From contig CM060681.1 of the NCBI GenBank assembly GCA_030686995.1, positions 160,412,333-160,476,332 on the forward strand: 64,000 nt of DNA, in the 5' to 3' direction. The notes under the pieces were generated by a model. It did no database searches. It was not told the DNA's origin and saw only the letters and a list, made by a program, of their open reading frames with translations. Below are positions 10,760 to 26,270 of the stretch, piece after piece. A program made the position numbers and the translations under genes. This DNA comes from Artemisia argyi (Eukaryota; Streptophyta; Magnoliopsida; Asterales; Asteraceae). Position 1 is the first letter of the stretch; each line of letters starts with the position of its first letter.

Positions 10760-10978
10760 TCAGGGCATGTTTGCCCGGTGAATGTTGTTTATTCTATAAG
10801 TTTCACAAGTGTCATAAACTATGTTTGTTTGTTTGATTTTTGTTAGGCCCCCAGGTGTTTGTGAGGAATTATCAGGATAGATTAGCCTGATTGTTGATTC
10901 TATTAGCTTTCAAGCTTTTGTGGGATGATTTTGTGTGTGTGCTTACTTGGCGATTTTCAGTCCTCGTTTTGAGGGGTC
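10760..10978. repeat. Degenerate repeat tract, middle part
   Basis: Continuation of the tract at 6431-7401, with the same 'caggatagattagcctgatt' word seen near 7170. It is cut on the right by the copia solo LTR. No coding potential is seen. Confidence 0.55.
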
Positions 10979-10993
10979 TGTGGAAAACTAGAA

Positions 10994-11008
10994 GGGGGGG
11001 GGGGGGGG
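10994..11008. repeat. Poly-G run in copia LTR
   Basis: Fifteen consecutive G within the LTR 3' terminus (minus sense poly-C). The matching sites in element C have only 6-7 G, so this run has expanded. Confidence 0.9.
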
Positions 11009-11172
11009 TTGAATAGTTTTTCGTCTTTTTCGTTTTATAAAAGTTTGCTTCTAAAGAATAGACGCAAATCACAAAAATCTTTGATACAAAAATATAGATA
11101 CTAGTTTGTTCACACTTATCGTATAAATACTACTTATATAGAATGTTGAGTAAAAATTATGATTTCATATAT

Positions 11173-11269
<97 letters not shown>

Positions 11270-11270
11270 G
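11173..11270. repeat. Compound (CA)n(TA)n microsatellite
   Basis: A short CA run passes into a long TA run inside the copia solo LTR. It is absent at the homologous place in the LTRs of element C and is therefore a local expansion. Confidence 0.95.
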
Positions 11271-12371
11271 TGTTTTAATATGAGTATATCCTTATGGTTT
11301 GTTTATATAAAATTAATGTTGTGAATGGAGCCTAGTTTGATCTTTATGTGAAATCAATATATACGAAAATCTAATAAGTAAGTAAGGAAATAGTGAGAGA
11401 TGGAAAGATCAAACCGAGAGACAAAGGATTTATAGTGGTTCGGCTACAAGGACACCTTCCATGCCCTACTCCACTCCCCGAGCACCGAGCTTGAGAGTTT
11501 TCTTCACTAAGTCAATCACCTCCTTTATGGCGGAGAAAACCGTACACACATAGGCTTACACCGATTAACGACACTAAGCTAAATGTCGAGTTCTAATCGT
11601 AGCTAGAACCAATCTCACAACTACAATCACACCACAACTTCTTCACACCTTTTCACGCCTTCTATACTTCTTCACAACACTTGATTCTTCACGCCTTCAC
11701 AACTTCTATCTATTCACAACTTCAATGGTTTTTCTACTTCACAACTTCAAGTCTTCTAAGTCTTCACAACTTCAATACTTCTATCTCTCTACTTGAGGAC
11801 CTTTATTTATAAACCAATATAATGATTCATTAACTTTAAAATCTTCTATATCTAGTATACTTCAAACCTTCCAAATCTTCACACCTCCTAGTCTTTTATG
11901 TCTTGACAACTTAAAGCCTTCAACTTCTTCACCACTAATCACTATTCCAATATGCTACTACTTCTTATATCCCCTATCACTAATTCTATGCTCTTCTACT
12001 TCTTCTCTTCTATAACCACTTTACACCATCAAAAATTCTAGATCCTATTTCTAAGTCTAGCTAACTAATATATACACCTTATTCAACAAAGTATAAATGA
12101 TTAACAAGATGAAATGAACAAACAACTTAGATAGCAAGATGATACTAAGTTGTAATACTTCTAATCTTAATAAATAGAAGTATTCTTCTCTTTGCACTTG
12201 AGTGTTGAGGCTTGAATCACTTTGGAACAAAGATTAATGTATATATGATCAAAGGATTTTAGAGGATAGAAATGGAGGTTTGAATCAGAAAGTTTAGAGT
12301 GCAAAAAGGTAAGAAAAAAAATGATGGAATGAACCAGTATTTAAAGGGAAAGCTGGGGGGAATCAGGAGCG

Positions 12372-12446
12372 TGCCGGTCCCCTTAATTAGGGGCCGGTCC
12401 CCTTAATGATTAAGGGGGCCGCCTTATATAATTAAGGGGGCCGCCC
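12372..12446 (-). promoter_or_regulatory. GC-rich promoter-proximal repeats of SIRE-like LTR (2+2 units)
   Basis: Two units of GCCGGTCCCCTTAA and two of TTAAGGGGGCCGCC stand head to head in otherwise AT-rich DNA. In transcription sense (minus) they lie just upstream of a TATA-like TTTAAATA (about 12338-12346). Element C has the same block with different unit numbers. Confidence 0.6.
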
Positions 12447-12835
12447 TCCTGAACGTTGCCCAGCTTTGTCTTTTTGTGGGGAAAATTTTTCTGGATTAGA
12501 TTTGCCATTTTTGGTTGAAAATTTGAATTCATATATTTGTAAATGAATTAAACATATTCTTTTAATTCCAAAAATATTTTATAAAAGATATAAAATGTTT
12601 TGTGACATTTTATAAAAATCTAATGATTAATAAAAATGTTCCTTTGATCATATAATGCATTAAACAGTTTGTTTATTCATACCTTAAGTGATTAGATTGT
12701 GAAAGTGAGTATTTACTACTAAATACTTATTTACGTCATGATCTTTGGTTTGATGAGTTTTCGTTTTGTGATTATCAAAACATAGAGATATCGAAAGATA
12801 TGAATAACGTTTTTAGGCATTTATTTATATCAACA

Positions 12836-13177
12836 ATGTCTATGTTACTTCGTCAAGTGTGTTTGTTTGGGTCCCATAAGCATTTTCAGTGTTATAGAAT
12901 TTTTTTTCTTTTTGTCTTGTGAGCCTCTCTGGCGTTTACAAAGTTTTCAATTGTGGTCATGTCTGACTTGGTTGAGAATTGCTCATGTGACCTGATTAGT
13001 TTTGTTAGGATGTCTCTGTTTGACCGTTTTCATGCTTCAGATGTTTGTAAGGTCTAAATTTAACTCCTCAGGAGTGTTTGTTCAGGATCTATAAATCTCT
13101 TAGACGTTATAGATTTTGTGCATCAAGGCGCGTTTTCTGATGTTGTACCTCAGCAGTTTGTGAGGTTATTTTAACTC
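12836..13177. repeat. Degenerate repeat tract, right part
   Basis: Third part of the tract that starts at 6431, with recurring words such as 'gtttgtgagg', 'catgtctgact' and 'gacctgatt'. It runs into the Mutator-like fragment. No gene is seen. Confidence 0.5.
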
Positions 13178-13920
13178 TTAAGCGTATATTGCAAATGTCA
13201 TTTTTTTAAGAGCATTTTGCAAGCAAATAACTTTTTCTTGGCTAGCAAATAACTTTGTTATACTACCAAACTGAGACTCTATCGCAGGTAGTTCATTTGA
13301 CTGTTTTTCACCTAAATCAACACAACTCATCTGAGTGGACTCGACTATTGTTTCATAACAAGGCTGGATAAACAACCCTTTAGGAATTGACTTTGGTGTG
13401 ACAGACCCACTACTGAAACTAGCCTTAGCTAGTGGACTATCATCATACCACTAAAGCATCAACATACCTTCTTTAGCTTAGGTGTAATACTACAAACCTC
13501 ATTACTCATGTCCTATTCGTATTCCTCAATAGTTGCTCTAATTTTGGAGTTTGACATATAATAACGGTTAAGCTTGGTAATTCCATGTTCAATATAGACA
13601 TCAATAAGTTTAAAACTCAAAACAAGCCTAGCTAAAGCAAGTACATACTCATCATTAGCAAGAGCAAACAAACCAACATCCAAGTCAGTCCCATGATTCA
13701 TATAATAATAATACACATGCTCCTCTACACTAATATAACCTAACTGTAACACCATCTTATCTAGCTCATGGACTCGAAAAACATCTATATCCACATTATC
13801 GTATATGTCAGTTTTACCTCCTACATACGTTTGTCTTGGAAACCTCTGAAGCTTCCACCATGGTGAATCTTGATGGAAAACTTGTGTGGTGCATAAGCTT
13901 GAAAAAAAAAAGTCTTAACT
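13178..13920 (-). pseudogene. Mutator-like (MULE) protein fragment with PB1-like N-terminal domain
   Basis: The minus-strand frame is open from about 13920 to 13513. It begins with an IHHGG motif and a Tyr-Val-Gly-Gly stretch, followed by VHELDKM, a Tyr-rich segment and a Leu-rich 'VYIEHG' segment. That order is what I know from PB1-like N-terminal domains attached to plant MULE transposases. After stops at 13376-13512 a second open piece (13178-13375) follows, probably the linker. No DDE transposase or SWIM zinc finger is visible, so the copy is truncated. The pattern ATG/GTAAGT at about 13975 and AG before 13880 could be a 5' intron. The identity is from remembered motifs. Confidence 0.6.
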
Positions 13921-14289
13921 TATAAATTTCCCAAAAAGAAAAATCAACAAAACAAAATTTTCTGATTTACTTACCATAGATCCGTTCGACTTGATCATAC
14001 AACTCTTTATCTGTTTGTGGTACTGAAACTTCATGTTTCTTTCAAGGTGTTGGACCCATTTGTTTTAACAGTCGTAAGTCTTCCGAGGTGTGTGATCAAG
14101 TTTGTGTGAATGTGTATGTTTGAGATCATGTTTTTGTGTCTTGGTTTGTAGATAAGTATCTTTTAGTAAAAATGTATGTTTGTGTCCAGGTGAATATGTG
14201 TGTGTGTGTATGTGTGTTTAGGAATAGGCGGGAGTAGTGAAATGATGTGATTGAGGATGAGATGTGTAAAATAGATATAAGATGTAATA

Positions 14290-14464
14290 CCCAAAGTGCC
14301 CTTGACCCATCTCTTGACTAACAAGAAAGGCTAACGTTGGTTAGCCGAAAAGGACCAATCACAAAATTATGAAAGAATATTGGGAGTAAAAGTGAGATTT
14401 TTGAAAACAAATGACCAAAAGCGCGAATTGGGCAGACTTTGAGCACTAGCGGTGTAATTTACTC
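14290..14464. mobile_element. Candidate MULE terminal region
   Basis: The segment ends 'gtgtaatttactc'. In reverse complement it starts GAGTAAATTACAC followed by a run with Ser/Thr-like spacing, as in many plant Mutator-like terminal inverted repeats. It lies upstream of the PB1-like fragment in the expected orientation. I could not find the partner repeat or a 9-bp duplication, so this end is tentative. Confidence 0.35.
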
Positions 14465-15530
14465 TTTAAAATGTTTTGTTAAAAGCTGAACTTAATGACC
14501 GTGAGATTTCCATTTGGTCTTTTTACACACACAATTTCAAACAATATGCAAAACAAATAAATTCTGTTTAAAATGCTTCACCGCAAATCGCGACAACCCA
14601 AATCCTCGTTACATATATATTATGGGAGTAAAAAAGATGGATTTGTTTTAACTATGTAAGAGAGTAAAAGTGAAGATATAATGTACCACTATCTGAACAA
14701 AACTCACAATATTTTTAGGAAAAAAATAGTATTGCGGACAATTTACGTTCAAAAGTGGAAATAAGTGATCATGTCATATATACAAATATATCACGAAGTT
14801 GAATCAAATTGGAGATAGTCTTAGCAAATATATCACGAAGTTGAATCAAATTGGAATAAGTGATCATGTCATATATGCAAATTTCCCTAACTTAATTACT
14901 GGCTCTTGACCTCTCCAACAATCATCAAATAAAAATGTAAAATACAATTAAAAATAACAAAACCACATGCAACTGAATGACACAATACATGTTATAAGTT
15001 TCTCTTTGTGCCCACGTTCCAGCAAGTGGTTTGCTTTGTCTTTCATTTATTTTTAAGATAAATATATGATTACTATTCATTTTATATTTATTTTATTGAA
15101 ACAAGAATGTGGTAATGAAAGAACATAACATGTAGCATTCACATGTATCTCATTTAGAAAATGAGTTTGACGTTGAATATTATGGAAACTATGAATTTGA
15201 CATCTTTATATTATGTTACGAAAAAATGTTGAGAAACTATAACATCATATGAAATTAGATACCTAGGAAAAAAACCATAAAGCAGGTCGAGTACTTTAAA
15301 TCCGTTATGCATCAACACACGACTAATGATAGTCTCAAGAATGATTGTAGTATTATACAACAGTTTATAACTTATTTTTGTGGCTATCTAACATTTATGT
15401 TAAACAATACACACCAACAGAAACAAGCAAAAAGATATATCAACGCGAAAATTGAACCTGAAATCCAAGAAACTCCTGAGAAAAAAGCTTTTTCTTCTGT
15501 AATATAATCAAGAAGCTCCCTTATGGTCAT
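14465..15530. other. Intergenic AT-rich DNA downstream of the MAP kinase gene
   Basis: No gene is seen. A small local rearrangement lies at 14760-14881: 'ataagtgatcatgtcatata' occurs at 14760 and 14855, and 'atatatcacgaagttgaatc' at about 14785 and 14826, an overlapping double duplication. The last few hundred bases before 15531 should include the 3' UTR of the kinase gene. I cannot place its polyadenylation site. Confidence 0.5.
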
Positions 15531-18436
<2,906 letters not shown>

Positions 18437-19129
18437 TTAACACGAAACCTGAATACAAAAACTTTTACTCAAATTCTAAGGTTAAGCTTGATCATAAATG
18501 TTATAATGAAATGATTAAACTTTAAGTTTTATAGGAGGAGCGGTTTAAACTTTAAAAATACTTTTTTAAAGTTTGAAATACAAAAAAGTGGGACCGTTAT
18601 TTTTCATCATTTTGTTGAGTAGAATTTTGAAATGTCAAGGTTTGCGTTTGTTGGTGGTGTGAAAGGTGGTGGTCAAATATTTACAACTTGTTTGATGGGT
18701 CCATTATGATGGATATCGTAATTTTTAGTGCTTTTGAGAAATTTAATGGAAGTAACACTAGGACTATTAGTGGGTTGACTAATGCACGACTTGCTAATGT
18801 TGGATGGATGTGATGACTATTGGACTCAAGAGTTTGTTCATATTTGTTTCTTAACGATTACGGCAGACTTACACACGCCGTGAACTTGTCTTTGATGGAA
18901 CTTGAACCATTGACCGAAAGGTTAAGTGTGCGCAAACCCTTGCTATTATTCCTTGGCCAAATGTCTGTTGGGATTCATATTTGATGAAGACAAGATTTGA
19001 AGGTTTCGTAGGAGGAATCAAAATTGAGTGAGGAATTCTTAATGTGAGAAAAAAATGAATTTAGTCACGTTGATTGATAGTTTTTATGCATAGATATATA
19101 GTTTTTGTTGATTCAATACAAACGGGTGA
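18437..19129. other. Upstream region of the MAP kinase gene
   Basis: AT-rich DNA 5' of the kinase start codon. It must hold the 5' UTR and promoter (minus sense), but no unambiguous TATA box can be assigned. Beyond about 18.6 kb there are protein-like scraps broken by stops, with no recognisable gene. Confidence 0.4.
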
Positions 19130-19261
19130 TTCACAACTAGAAGAAAAAGTCCTTTAAGCGTCACCCACAACGACGTGCTTAATGACGATGGTGAGGTTTT
19201 GTGTAAGAAGGACATTTATACTGGGTTGTGCAGAATTATATTTGTTGATGGTGATCCTAAT
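19130..19261 (+). pseudogene. Possible orphan exon (44 codons) ending at a GTATGT donor
   Basis: The plus frame opens after a TGA at 19127-19129 and stays open to 19261, where AAT is followed by GTATGT, a good plant 5' splice site, and then T-rich intron-like DNA. The translation is balanced and soluble-protein-like (Asp/Asn-rich, 'CKKDIYTG', 'IIFVDGDPN'). I do not recognise it, and no partner exon is found nearby. It could be a captured or decayed gene piece. Chance is not excluded. Confidence 0.3.
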
Positions 19262-19916
19262 GTATGTTTTATTTTGTTGGTTATGCGTTTATAGTGATTT
19301 GAATTATTTGTATTAATGGGTTTTTGTTACGGTATAGTTCTGAGGTAAAAAATGTTGGTTAATTTTTTGTTTGTATGATATTTGGGGCTAAAAAGATAAT
19401 AAAGTTGTTTAATTCATGCTAAAGTTGCTACCTTAATTGTGGTAGTTTTGATACCTAAAAAAAAAAAAAAAATGTGTTAACGAGTTTTTGTGTGCCAACC
19501 GGTAATTTTTGGGTGTATTTTAACACCACATTATGTTTTAAATGGATATTTAATATGTGAGAACCGTTTTAGGAATTATTTTTGGAATATATGGAATTTT
19601 ATTTGGGAATATTGTTATGTGATATGAGAAGTCTCCCCATAGGATATGAGATTGAGTACAACGCGAATCGGCACAATTCTAAACATAATAATATGTAAAT
19701 TAATGGCGCAAGTTTAAAAGTCTTACAAAAATTTTAACTAGCTTAAATAGGCCCGAGAGTAGTTTTGATGGAAGATTATTCAAATTACACATATGGTCCT
19801 TGCGTTGAAGTTTAAGCCGCGCCCCCATACTTTTTCCAAATGACACTTTCGGCCCTTAGGGTTAATAAAAACCCTACTTCCACTCATGCAAACCCTAAAC
19901 CTAAATTCTCTCTCTC
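19262..19916. other. No gene seen; possible old LTR start
   Basis: AT-rich DNA with a poly-A run at about 19457-19471. From 19556 (TGTGAGAACC) the sequence looks like the beginning of a chromovirus-type LTR ('cacatatggtccttgcgttg', then 'aaaccctaaacctaaattctctctc'). The continuation after element T (54946 onward, 'gccgccgaccaccaagaaaa') may belong to the same unit. The far end was not found, so this is only a suggestion. Confidence 0.35.
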
Positions 19917-19934
19917 TCTCTCTCTCTCCCTCCC
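19917..19934. repeat. (TC)n microsatellite, left part of the T insertion site
   Basis: The run ends ctccc directly before the first base of element T. Together with 54902-54945 it was one CT microsatellite before the insertion. Confidence 0.9.
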
Positions 19935-22900
19935 TATAACACCCCAACCCGACAAGGGTTAAGATATCACATTCATAGTGTCAGGCAGAGCAAAACACAA
20001 GTTTAATACTTTAATAATACAACGAAAACAAAGGGTTACAAATGAATTCTAAGTCAATGAAAAAAAATACAATATCAAAACTAAAGTACATAATGGCTAA
20101 AATAAAATATCTTCATAATCAACTCTAGTCCATGGCGACTAACAAAGTATAATCCTCTCTAAGAGCTCCTATTTGCACTCTTCACCCATAACTCAGCTTC
20201 CATCTAAAACCTCCCGCGGTAAAAGATATGCGGCTGAGCTTAAAAAGCTCGTGAACAGATATAACACAAAGCAATATGAAACAAAAACGAGAAAATGGAA
20301 TACGTTGCATTGGATAAGTATCAAAAGGTATAATATAAAGGTAAATGTAAAAGTAAATGTAAAGGTAGATGTAAAGGTTTAGGTTTATTCAGTATTTCAA
20401 ACCCGTGCCCCGACCAGATCACATCATACCATATGTAGCCTCATATGAAATCCAGAGGGGAGACCTCAGAATATCAAATGTAATCAGAGGGATTACCTCA
20501 ATGGGTTGTGAAGGACGTGCATGCACGCAACATCAATCACCAGATAACAGATAATAATAACATATAACATATTACATATAACAGATCTAGGATGCACCCA
20601 TACGCCCCACAGGAATCAGTTGGCCATAATAAATCATAAAGCGCGCATATCATATAACAAAAGGGACGGTGTGGAAAATCACTCGACCACACAGGAGTCA
20701 TAACATCTGTGCATTAATGTTATGGACATGGAACCCCCATGCCTAGTGATAGCCCGGGTCTTATACTGAATAGGTCAAAGGTAATTCAAAAGGTTCATAT
20801 CATACAGATTCAAAATAGTAAAAGGGGTATCATAGCAGTGGCTTAGGGAATCATAACAAACAAAGGTTCGTATAAATGGTTCAAGGTTTACAAGTGTGAA
20901 AATGTTATAAGAAACTGATTCGGAAAACTTAGCAATTCATTTTAAAACATGGTTATCGTAAAAGTATTACCTTAGAACATTTTTGACAAAGGTTATTTAA
21001 ACCTCCATTTAGAAACTGACATGTTGTCATATTTTCATAAATTAGTTTCAAATAGTTTTATCTCATCTTACCAAGTTATGTTTTCAAAAAGAGTTTTCAG
21101 ACAAACATAATATCAATGAACCAAAGATGTCAGATATACCATGTAACACCCCAACCCGACAAGGGTAAAAATGTCACAAATTATGATGTTACATCAGAAC
21201 AAACAGACAGATCAAAAGCAGTAAACTTACATAAATAACTTACTTCAAATAAGTATGGTCAAATTCTTCACTCAGTTCTACACTCAAGCCCAGAAACTAT
21301 CCCAAAAGCTATCTTGAATACCTGCCGCAGAGAAAAGAAATGCGGCTGAGCTACGAAAGCTCAGTGAACGGATATAACAAAAGCAAACTGAAATAAATGC
21401 TGAAGAACAGATATATAATTTGGGGAAACATATTTAGGTATAACAGATAATACGGAAATATAATGTGTAGGTTAAGTAAGGAATCTATACAGTCACCTGT
21501 ATGAGCTCAGAAACATATCATTATCATATCACCGTCAAATCATAAATTGTACAAGGAGTAGCTAACTCCAATGTACCGGAAGTGAAAGGAGTACATTGCA
21601 CATACAACAAGTCACTAAACAGAATCATATCATATCATAACAGAAAACAGATCTAGGATGCATCCATACGCCCCTGAAAATTAGTGCACATTCATATATA
21701 ACGGAAGGGACGTGGCAGAACATCACTCTACTGCCCTAGAGTCATGTCAGAGGTGCATCCTTGACATGGACATGGAACCCCCATACCTAGTGAAGCTCAT
21801 GTAATAAAAGGTTCATACAAAGGTTCAAATCATACTTGTCATATCAGAAAGTTTAGAAAACAAAGGTTCATATCAAAAGTTCATAACAGAAGGTTGTAAT
21901 CACGAAGGAAACCTTAAAAGCAAGGTCAGAATATCCGTACCTCAAAAACAAAGCTGACAGAAGTAGACAGATCAAATAACAGAATGGTACTCTTCTTCAG
22001 AAATCTACACATGATGTATTACTCATTAATATCTTATTCGATCATTTACTTATTCATGTTTCGTATTAGGTTTTCTTCCATTTCTAGTAACTTTCCATTT
22101 TAGCAGATTTCCAAATTAGTCCCTTAACTTTCACCTTTTACGAATTAATCCTTATATTTTAGTAATTTACACTTTACACCCTTTAAGTTACGAAATTACA
22201 ATTTGAACTCCTTAATTATATAATTTACCAAATAAACCTTTTAAATATCAAAATTACATATTATACCCTCTACTCATCTTATACGAGTTACCCTTAATAA
22301 CTTATAGTTTATAAAATTAACCCTCAAGTTTTAATATTTACAAAACACACCCTTTTATTTATTTTACACTATTTACCTTTAACTAAATAAAGTCTACAAA
22401 ACAAACCTTTAAGTTATACAATTTACAAAACACACCCTTGAATTTTCAATAAACCATTCGGCCCTTTTATTTATTTTGTCAAACCCTAAACCTAATTCAT
22501 TAATTACACCATTATTAATAATCATTATTTACTAACTAATCATTAATCCAAACCCTAACCCTAACTCACGCTTTACCTTTTGTTTTCTTTTCCTTTTTAT
22601 TTTATTTAAACCGAGTACAAAATTAAATCTAAACTGAATTTATAGGCTTTGAAAATTATGAAGAGCATTTTTCTGATGTTATATGATATCCATAGGACCA
22701 GAGAAAAATATGTATCAGGCCTCACAAAAAAGCTTGAACTGATTTCTTATTTTTGTTTGATTTAGGGTTTATAACTTTATATAAATTCATATGACCATAT
22801 TAACATGCATGATTCGATTCTACTATTTTATACAGATCATATACAATATAAAGAGTGATATAAAAATACCAACAAGATTTTAAAACATACAAATTGGAAC

Positions 22901-25879
22901 AGAACAATTCTTCTTCTCGGCTAGAACCAAAACCGACACAAACATTCTCCTAGATTGACACGTTCGACTCAGACTTGAACCACTATTTTTTTCAACTTCT
23001 TTGAACTTGTAAAAGACCAGGAAAAATACTTGGAAGCTCTGGAAAATTTTTGGTCAACTGAAAAGGGATTTTAGGGTATCGTTTGATTTCAAAAGTCGGT
23101 TTTAAGGTTTTCCAAAATAATAAAACGTGTATATGTGATATATATTGAGTGAAATCCTTATATTGGGCTGCAAGTTTATGTGATAATGTCAAATAAAAAT
23201 ATTATCCAAGTTTCCTGATGTATTTAGGATTAATTTCTTAATTTAAATACATATATATATATATATAATATAACATATAATAAATCGACAACATTAATTT
23301 ATATGAAATTAAATTATTTTACTTTTACAAAAGTAACAAATTTTAGTTATACTTATTTTATTATGATCATATGTTGCAAAGTTCCATATTTCTAAGGTTT
23401 ATTTGGTATTGTTTAAGTGTTTATATAATTTTTTTAATCTTAAGGGTATTTTGGTCATTGTGCATTGTTTTAAAATTTGAGGTATTACATACCAAGGTCA
23501 AAGATCATAGTAGTGATAGGGGAAATGGAACATAGTCATGAGTAGGCAAAGTCAAAGTTTGGCAAATGTCTAAGTCATCAGAATACCAAAGGTCCATAAT
23601 CAAGGGTTTACAATTTAATGGTTCAAATGTTCATAGCAAAAGTTCAATTCGAAATTTTATATCAAATATTCATTTAAACAAACCTTTTAATAATGGCTTT
23701 CACAAAAGTGATCCTTAATAATGGTTTTCATAAAGATGGTTTTTAAAAGTAGCTTTCATAAACATCATTTTACAATAGTTTTTCTCAAAATATTTTCATG
23801 ATATAATTAAGAAAGGTTTTCACATCTAGTTACAATATCAAATGAACCTTCAAATTATCAAGGGATTCGAATATTCATGTCACAAGATAACGAACGAGTT
23901 ATATCAAGTATCAAGGGAACAATAGCAAAGGCTCAAAGGGATCATATTAAGATAAAGAATTTTAATCAATGATCAAGAGTCATGAAAAACCTTATAAGGA
24001 AGGTCAGAATATCTGTACCTTATTTGGATAAGCAAAAGGTAAAAGGTAACAAACACGGGAAAGACCGGATCACTCCTTCTTCACACCTAAAGGAGTAGAA
24101 GTCATAATTACAATTTGTTCTTATAATTCTGATAACTGATTTTAGGTAACTTTCTATTTTAAATAACTTTCCAAATTTAGCAACTTTCCATTTTTGTAAG
24201 TTTCCACTTTAAGTAAGTTTACTCATTTTAATTAACTTTCTATTTTTAGCAGATTCCCAAAATTAGTAAGTCTCCATTTTAGAAAGTTTTCTTATTTAGT
24301 AAGTTTTCATAAATAGCAGGTTTCCATAATTAGAAAGATTTAATATCAAAATGCAAGTTAAATCATTTGTTAAACATTATTATGGAATTATGGTTCATTT
24401 TAATAAGTCAAAATGAATTTAGGATTTAACTAAATCACTTTCCATATTTTAGAGTTTCAAATGTAAATATGCCATAGTTAAAGGTCTATTATGTAAATAT
24501 CACAAGTTTTCACATTTTATACAAATTATACATAAGTTAACAGTATTAAACCCTCAAGTTTACAAATGTTACACTTTAAACCCTTTAATTATATTATTTA
24601 CAAATTAGTCCTTATTATTATTTAAATTACAAATATATCCATAATAATTCCATATTAGCACATCTAACCCTTAATTATCAGAATTAACACATTTTACCCT
24701 TTATATAATATTTATACGAATTATCCTTCCAATTTCATAATTTACAAAATAACCCCTCTACTTTTAATAATTTCCAAATCAAATTCATTTATAATTAATT
24801 TACCTTTTAGACATTTTAGTTTCCAATTTTACACATAACACCCCCATGTTATATTTTATATAATTTACCCCTGGTCCAATATAAGTTACAAAAATACCCC
24901 ATAATTTTATAAAATTACAAAATACACCCTTCTCATTTTAAAAACATAATCGGCTTAACAAATAAATCAAAATCATCAAACCCTAATTTTTCCCAATCAT
25001 CCCATCATCATTACATCATTTATTTACCCAAAATAATACCCAAAACCCTAACCCTAAATCAAATCGGGTAATAACAAAATAATTCCAAACAATTTATATA
25101 GACCTCAAATAGTTATAAACACATTTTATACATCCCGAGCATAGCTGATTACATCATACAAAAATAGTGCTGAAACCCCAAAAGTTATATATGGCCAATT
25201 ATAGTTTTTGCATATAATTAGGATCAAAATTATAATTTTATACAGATTATAAAGGGTAAAATGGATGATACAAAAATACCCAAATTGGTTTGGATTGAGA
25301 GGAACGAATGGAAACAAATTCTCCTTCTCGGCTAGGAAATACGAACCAAAACAAAATTCACACGAACCACAATCACTTCACAGCCTTCACCACTATTTTT
25401 ATAGCCTTCTACACCTTAGAAAAAGTCCAAGAAAAATGGCAAGAACCCTTGGAAAAATTACTATGCCGCAAGTTTGTTTTTAGGGGATTTTGGGGTTTTT
25501 AAAGTTTATAAAATGAAAATATGTAACAAATAACTATATAGGGGAGGAGGGGGTGATTAGGGCCGGATTTGGGGCTAATATAAGTGAGAAAAATTAGTAA
25601 TTGATACTCTCCATAATTAGAAGATGCATATCCTCTTTTTGAAATATTATGTACAACTTTTAATTCATTTTGAACATTATATTTATACTTAGGTGGTGCA
25701 TATGAATTTTTATAAGTTTCAAATATTACAAATGTTCCTACAAAAATAATATTTATCATATGTTACTCATTTCCAAGTGTTTGAGATTTATTTGGTGTTT
25801 TATTTAAGTGTTTATTTAAGTTTTAAATTATAAGGGTAATTTGGTCATTTTACATATTTGGCAAATTTTAGGTTTTAGA
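19935..25879 (-). mobile_element. Element T 3' LTR, interrupted by a related solo LTR
   Basis: Starts tataacacc (the intact sister LTR has tgtaacacc) and ends ttttaga (sister: ttttaca), so both terminal dinucleotides are mutated. Without the inserted solo LTR and its duplication it is about 3.6 kb. From about 24100 to 24960 it is a long series of degenerate units, each a 'tttaca/aaat' word followed by 'acccttt' or 'tccttatt'. The same series occurs in the sister LTR. Confidence 0.88.
21142..23489 (-). mobile_element. Solo LTR of a related chromovirus family inside the T LTR
   Basis: A 2348-bp LTR from tgtaacaccccaacccgac to ggtattaca with a perfect 5-bp duplication tacca (21137-21141 and 23490-23494). 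The sister T LTR at about 52452 is the uninterrupted empty site. The first ~26 bases are nearly the same as those of the T LTR, so host and guest are cousins, but the rest is distinct. A TA run sits at about 23250-23268. No internal region remains. Confidence 0.93.
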
Positions 25880-26270
25880 ACTTCTTCCCCTCTAAAAGAA
25901 AATTTTCATCCTCGAAATTTGAAGTCACAAAGTTAGACGGAGTCGTAGCTAATCGCAAAAGGTCGTCACAATTATCCTCGCTCTTGGGGAGGTTCTTCCC
26001 AAAAGAATCTTCAAAAACAAAATAGTTTCTCATGACTCGATCTAGACAAGGTGGTTTCGGATTCCTTAGAATGAGACAAATCATGTTGAATCTGGTCAAA
26101 AGGCCAATGCAACATATAACAGATGATAGGTGAATCTTCTCGAAGTAACGCATGGGATACGAACAAAAGTTTAGATCGAATAACTGTATTAAACAGAAGA
26201 GAGTTATACCAGGAGTATAAGATTTGTAAAAGATCAACAGAATGCAAATTGAGAATCCAAACTTATCCAA
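25875..26270 (-). pseudogene. C-terminal remnant of T polyprotein and polypurine tract
   Basis: A 131-codon minus frame whose last residues, rich in Phe, Glu and Asp ('NFEDENFLL'), and whose stop inside the LTR edge are typical of chromovirus polyproteins, where pol runs into the polypurine tract. The tract reads AGAGGGGAAGAAG just before the LTR (about 25880-25893). The upstream part of the frame has no recognisable integrase or chromodomain residues and may be out of frame. Confidence 0.5.

Larger units (their letters stand above)
10979..12835 (-). mobile_element. Solo LTR of a SIRE-like Ty1-copia element
   Basis: A 1857-bp LTR in reverse orientation, from tgtggaaaac to atcaaca on the plus strand, related throughout to the LTRs of element C. 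Shared landmarks are the G-run after 'actagaa', 'ggttcggctacaaggacacc' (about 11439), the 'cttcacaactt' iterations, and the GC-rich repeats before the TATA region. The flanks gggtc and atgtc match at only 3 of 5 bases, so the target duplication is weak and the exact ends are less certain than for C. No internal domain is present. Confidence 0.8.

Noticed and set aside
10974..12840. gggtc/atgtc as a target duplication of the copia solo LTR
   Set aside because: Only 3 of 5 bases agree, so I kept the LTR call on homology but not the duplication.
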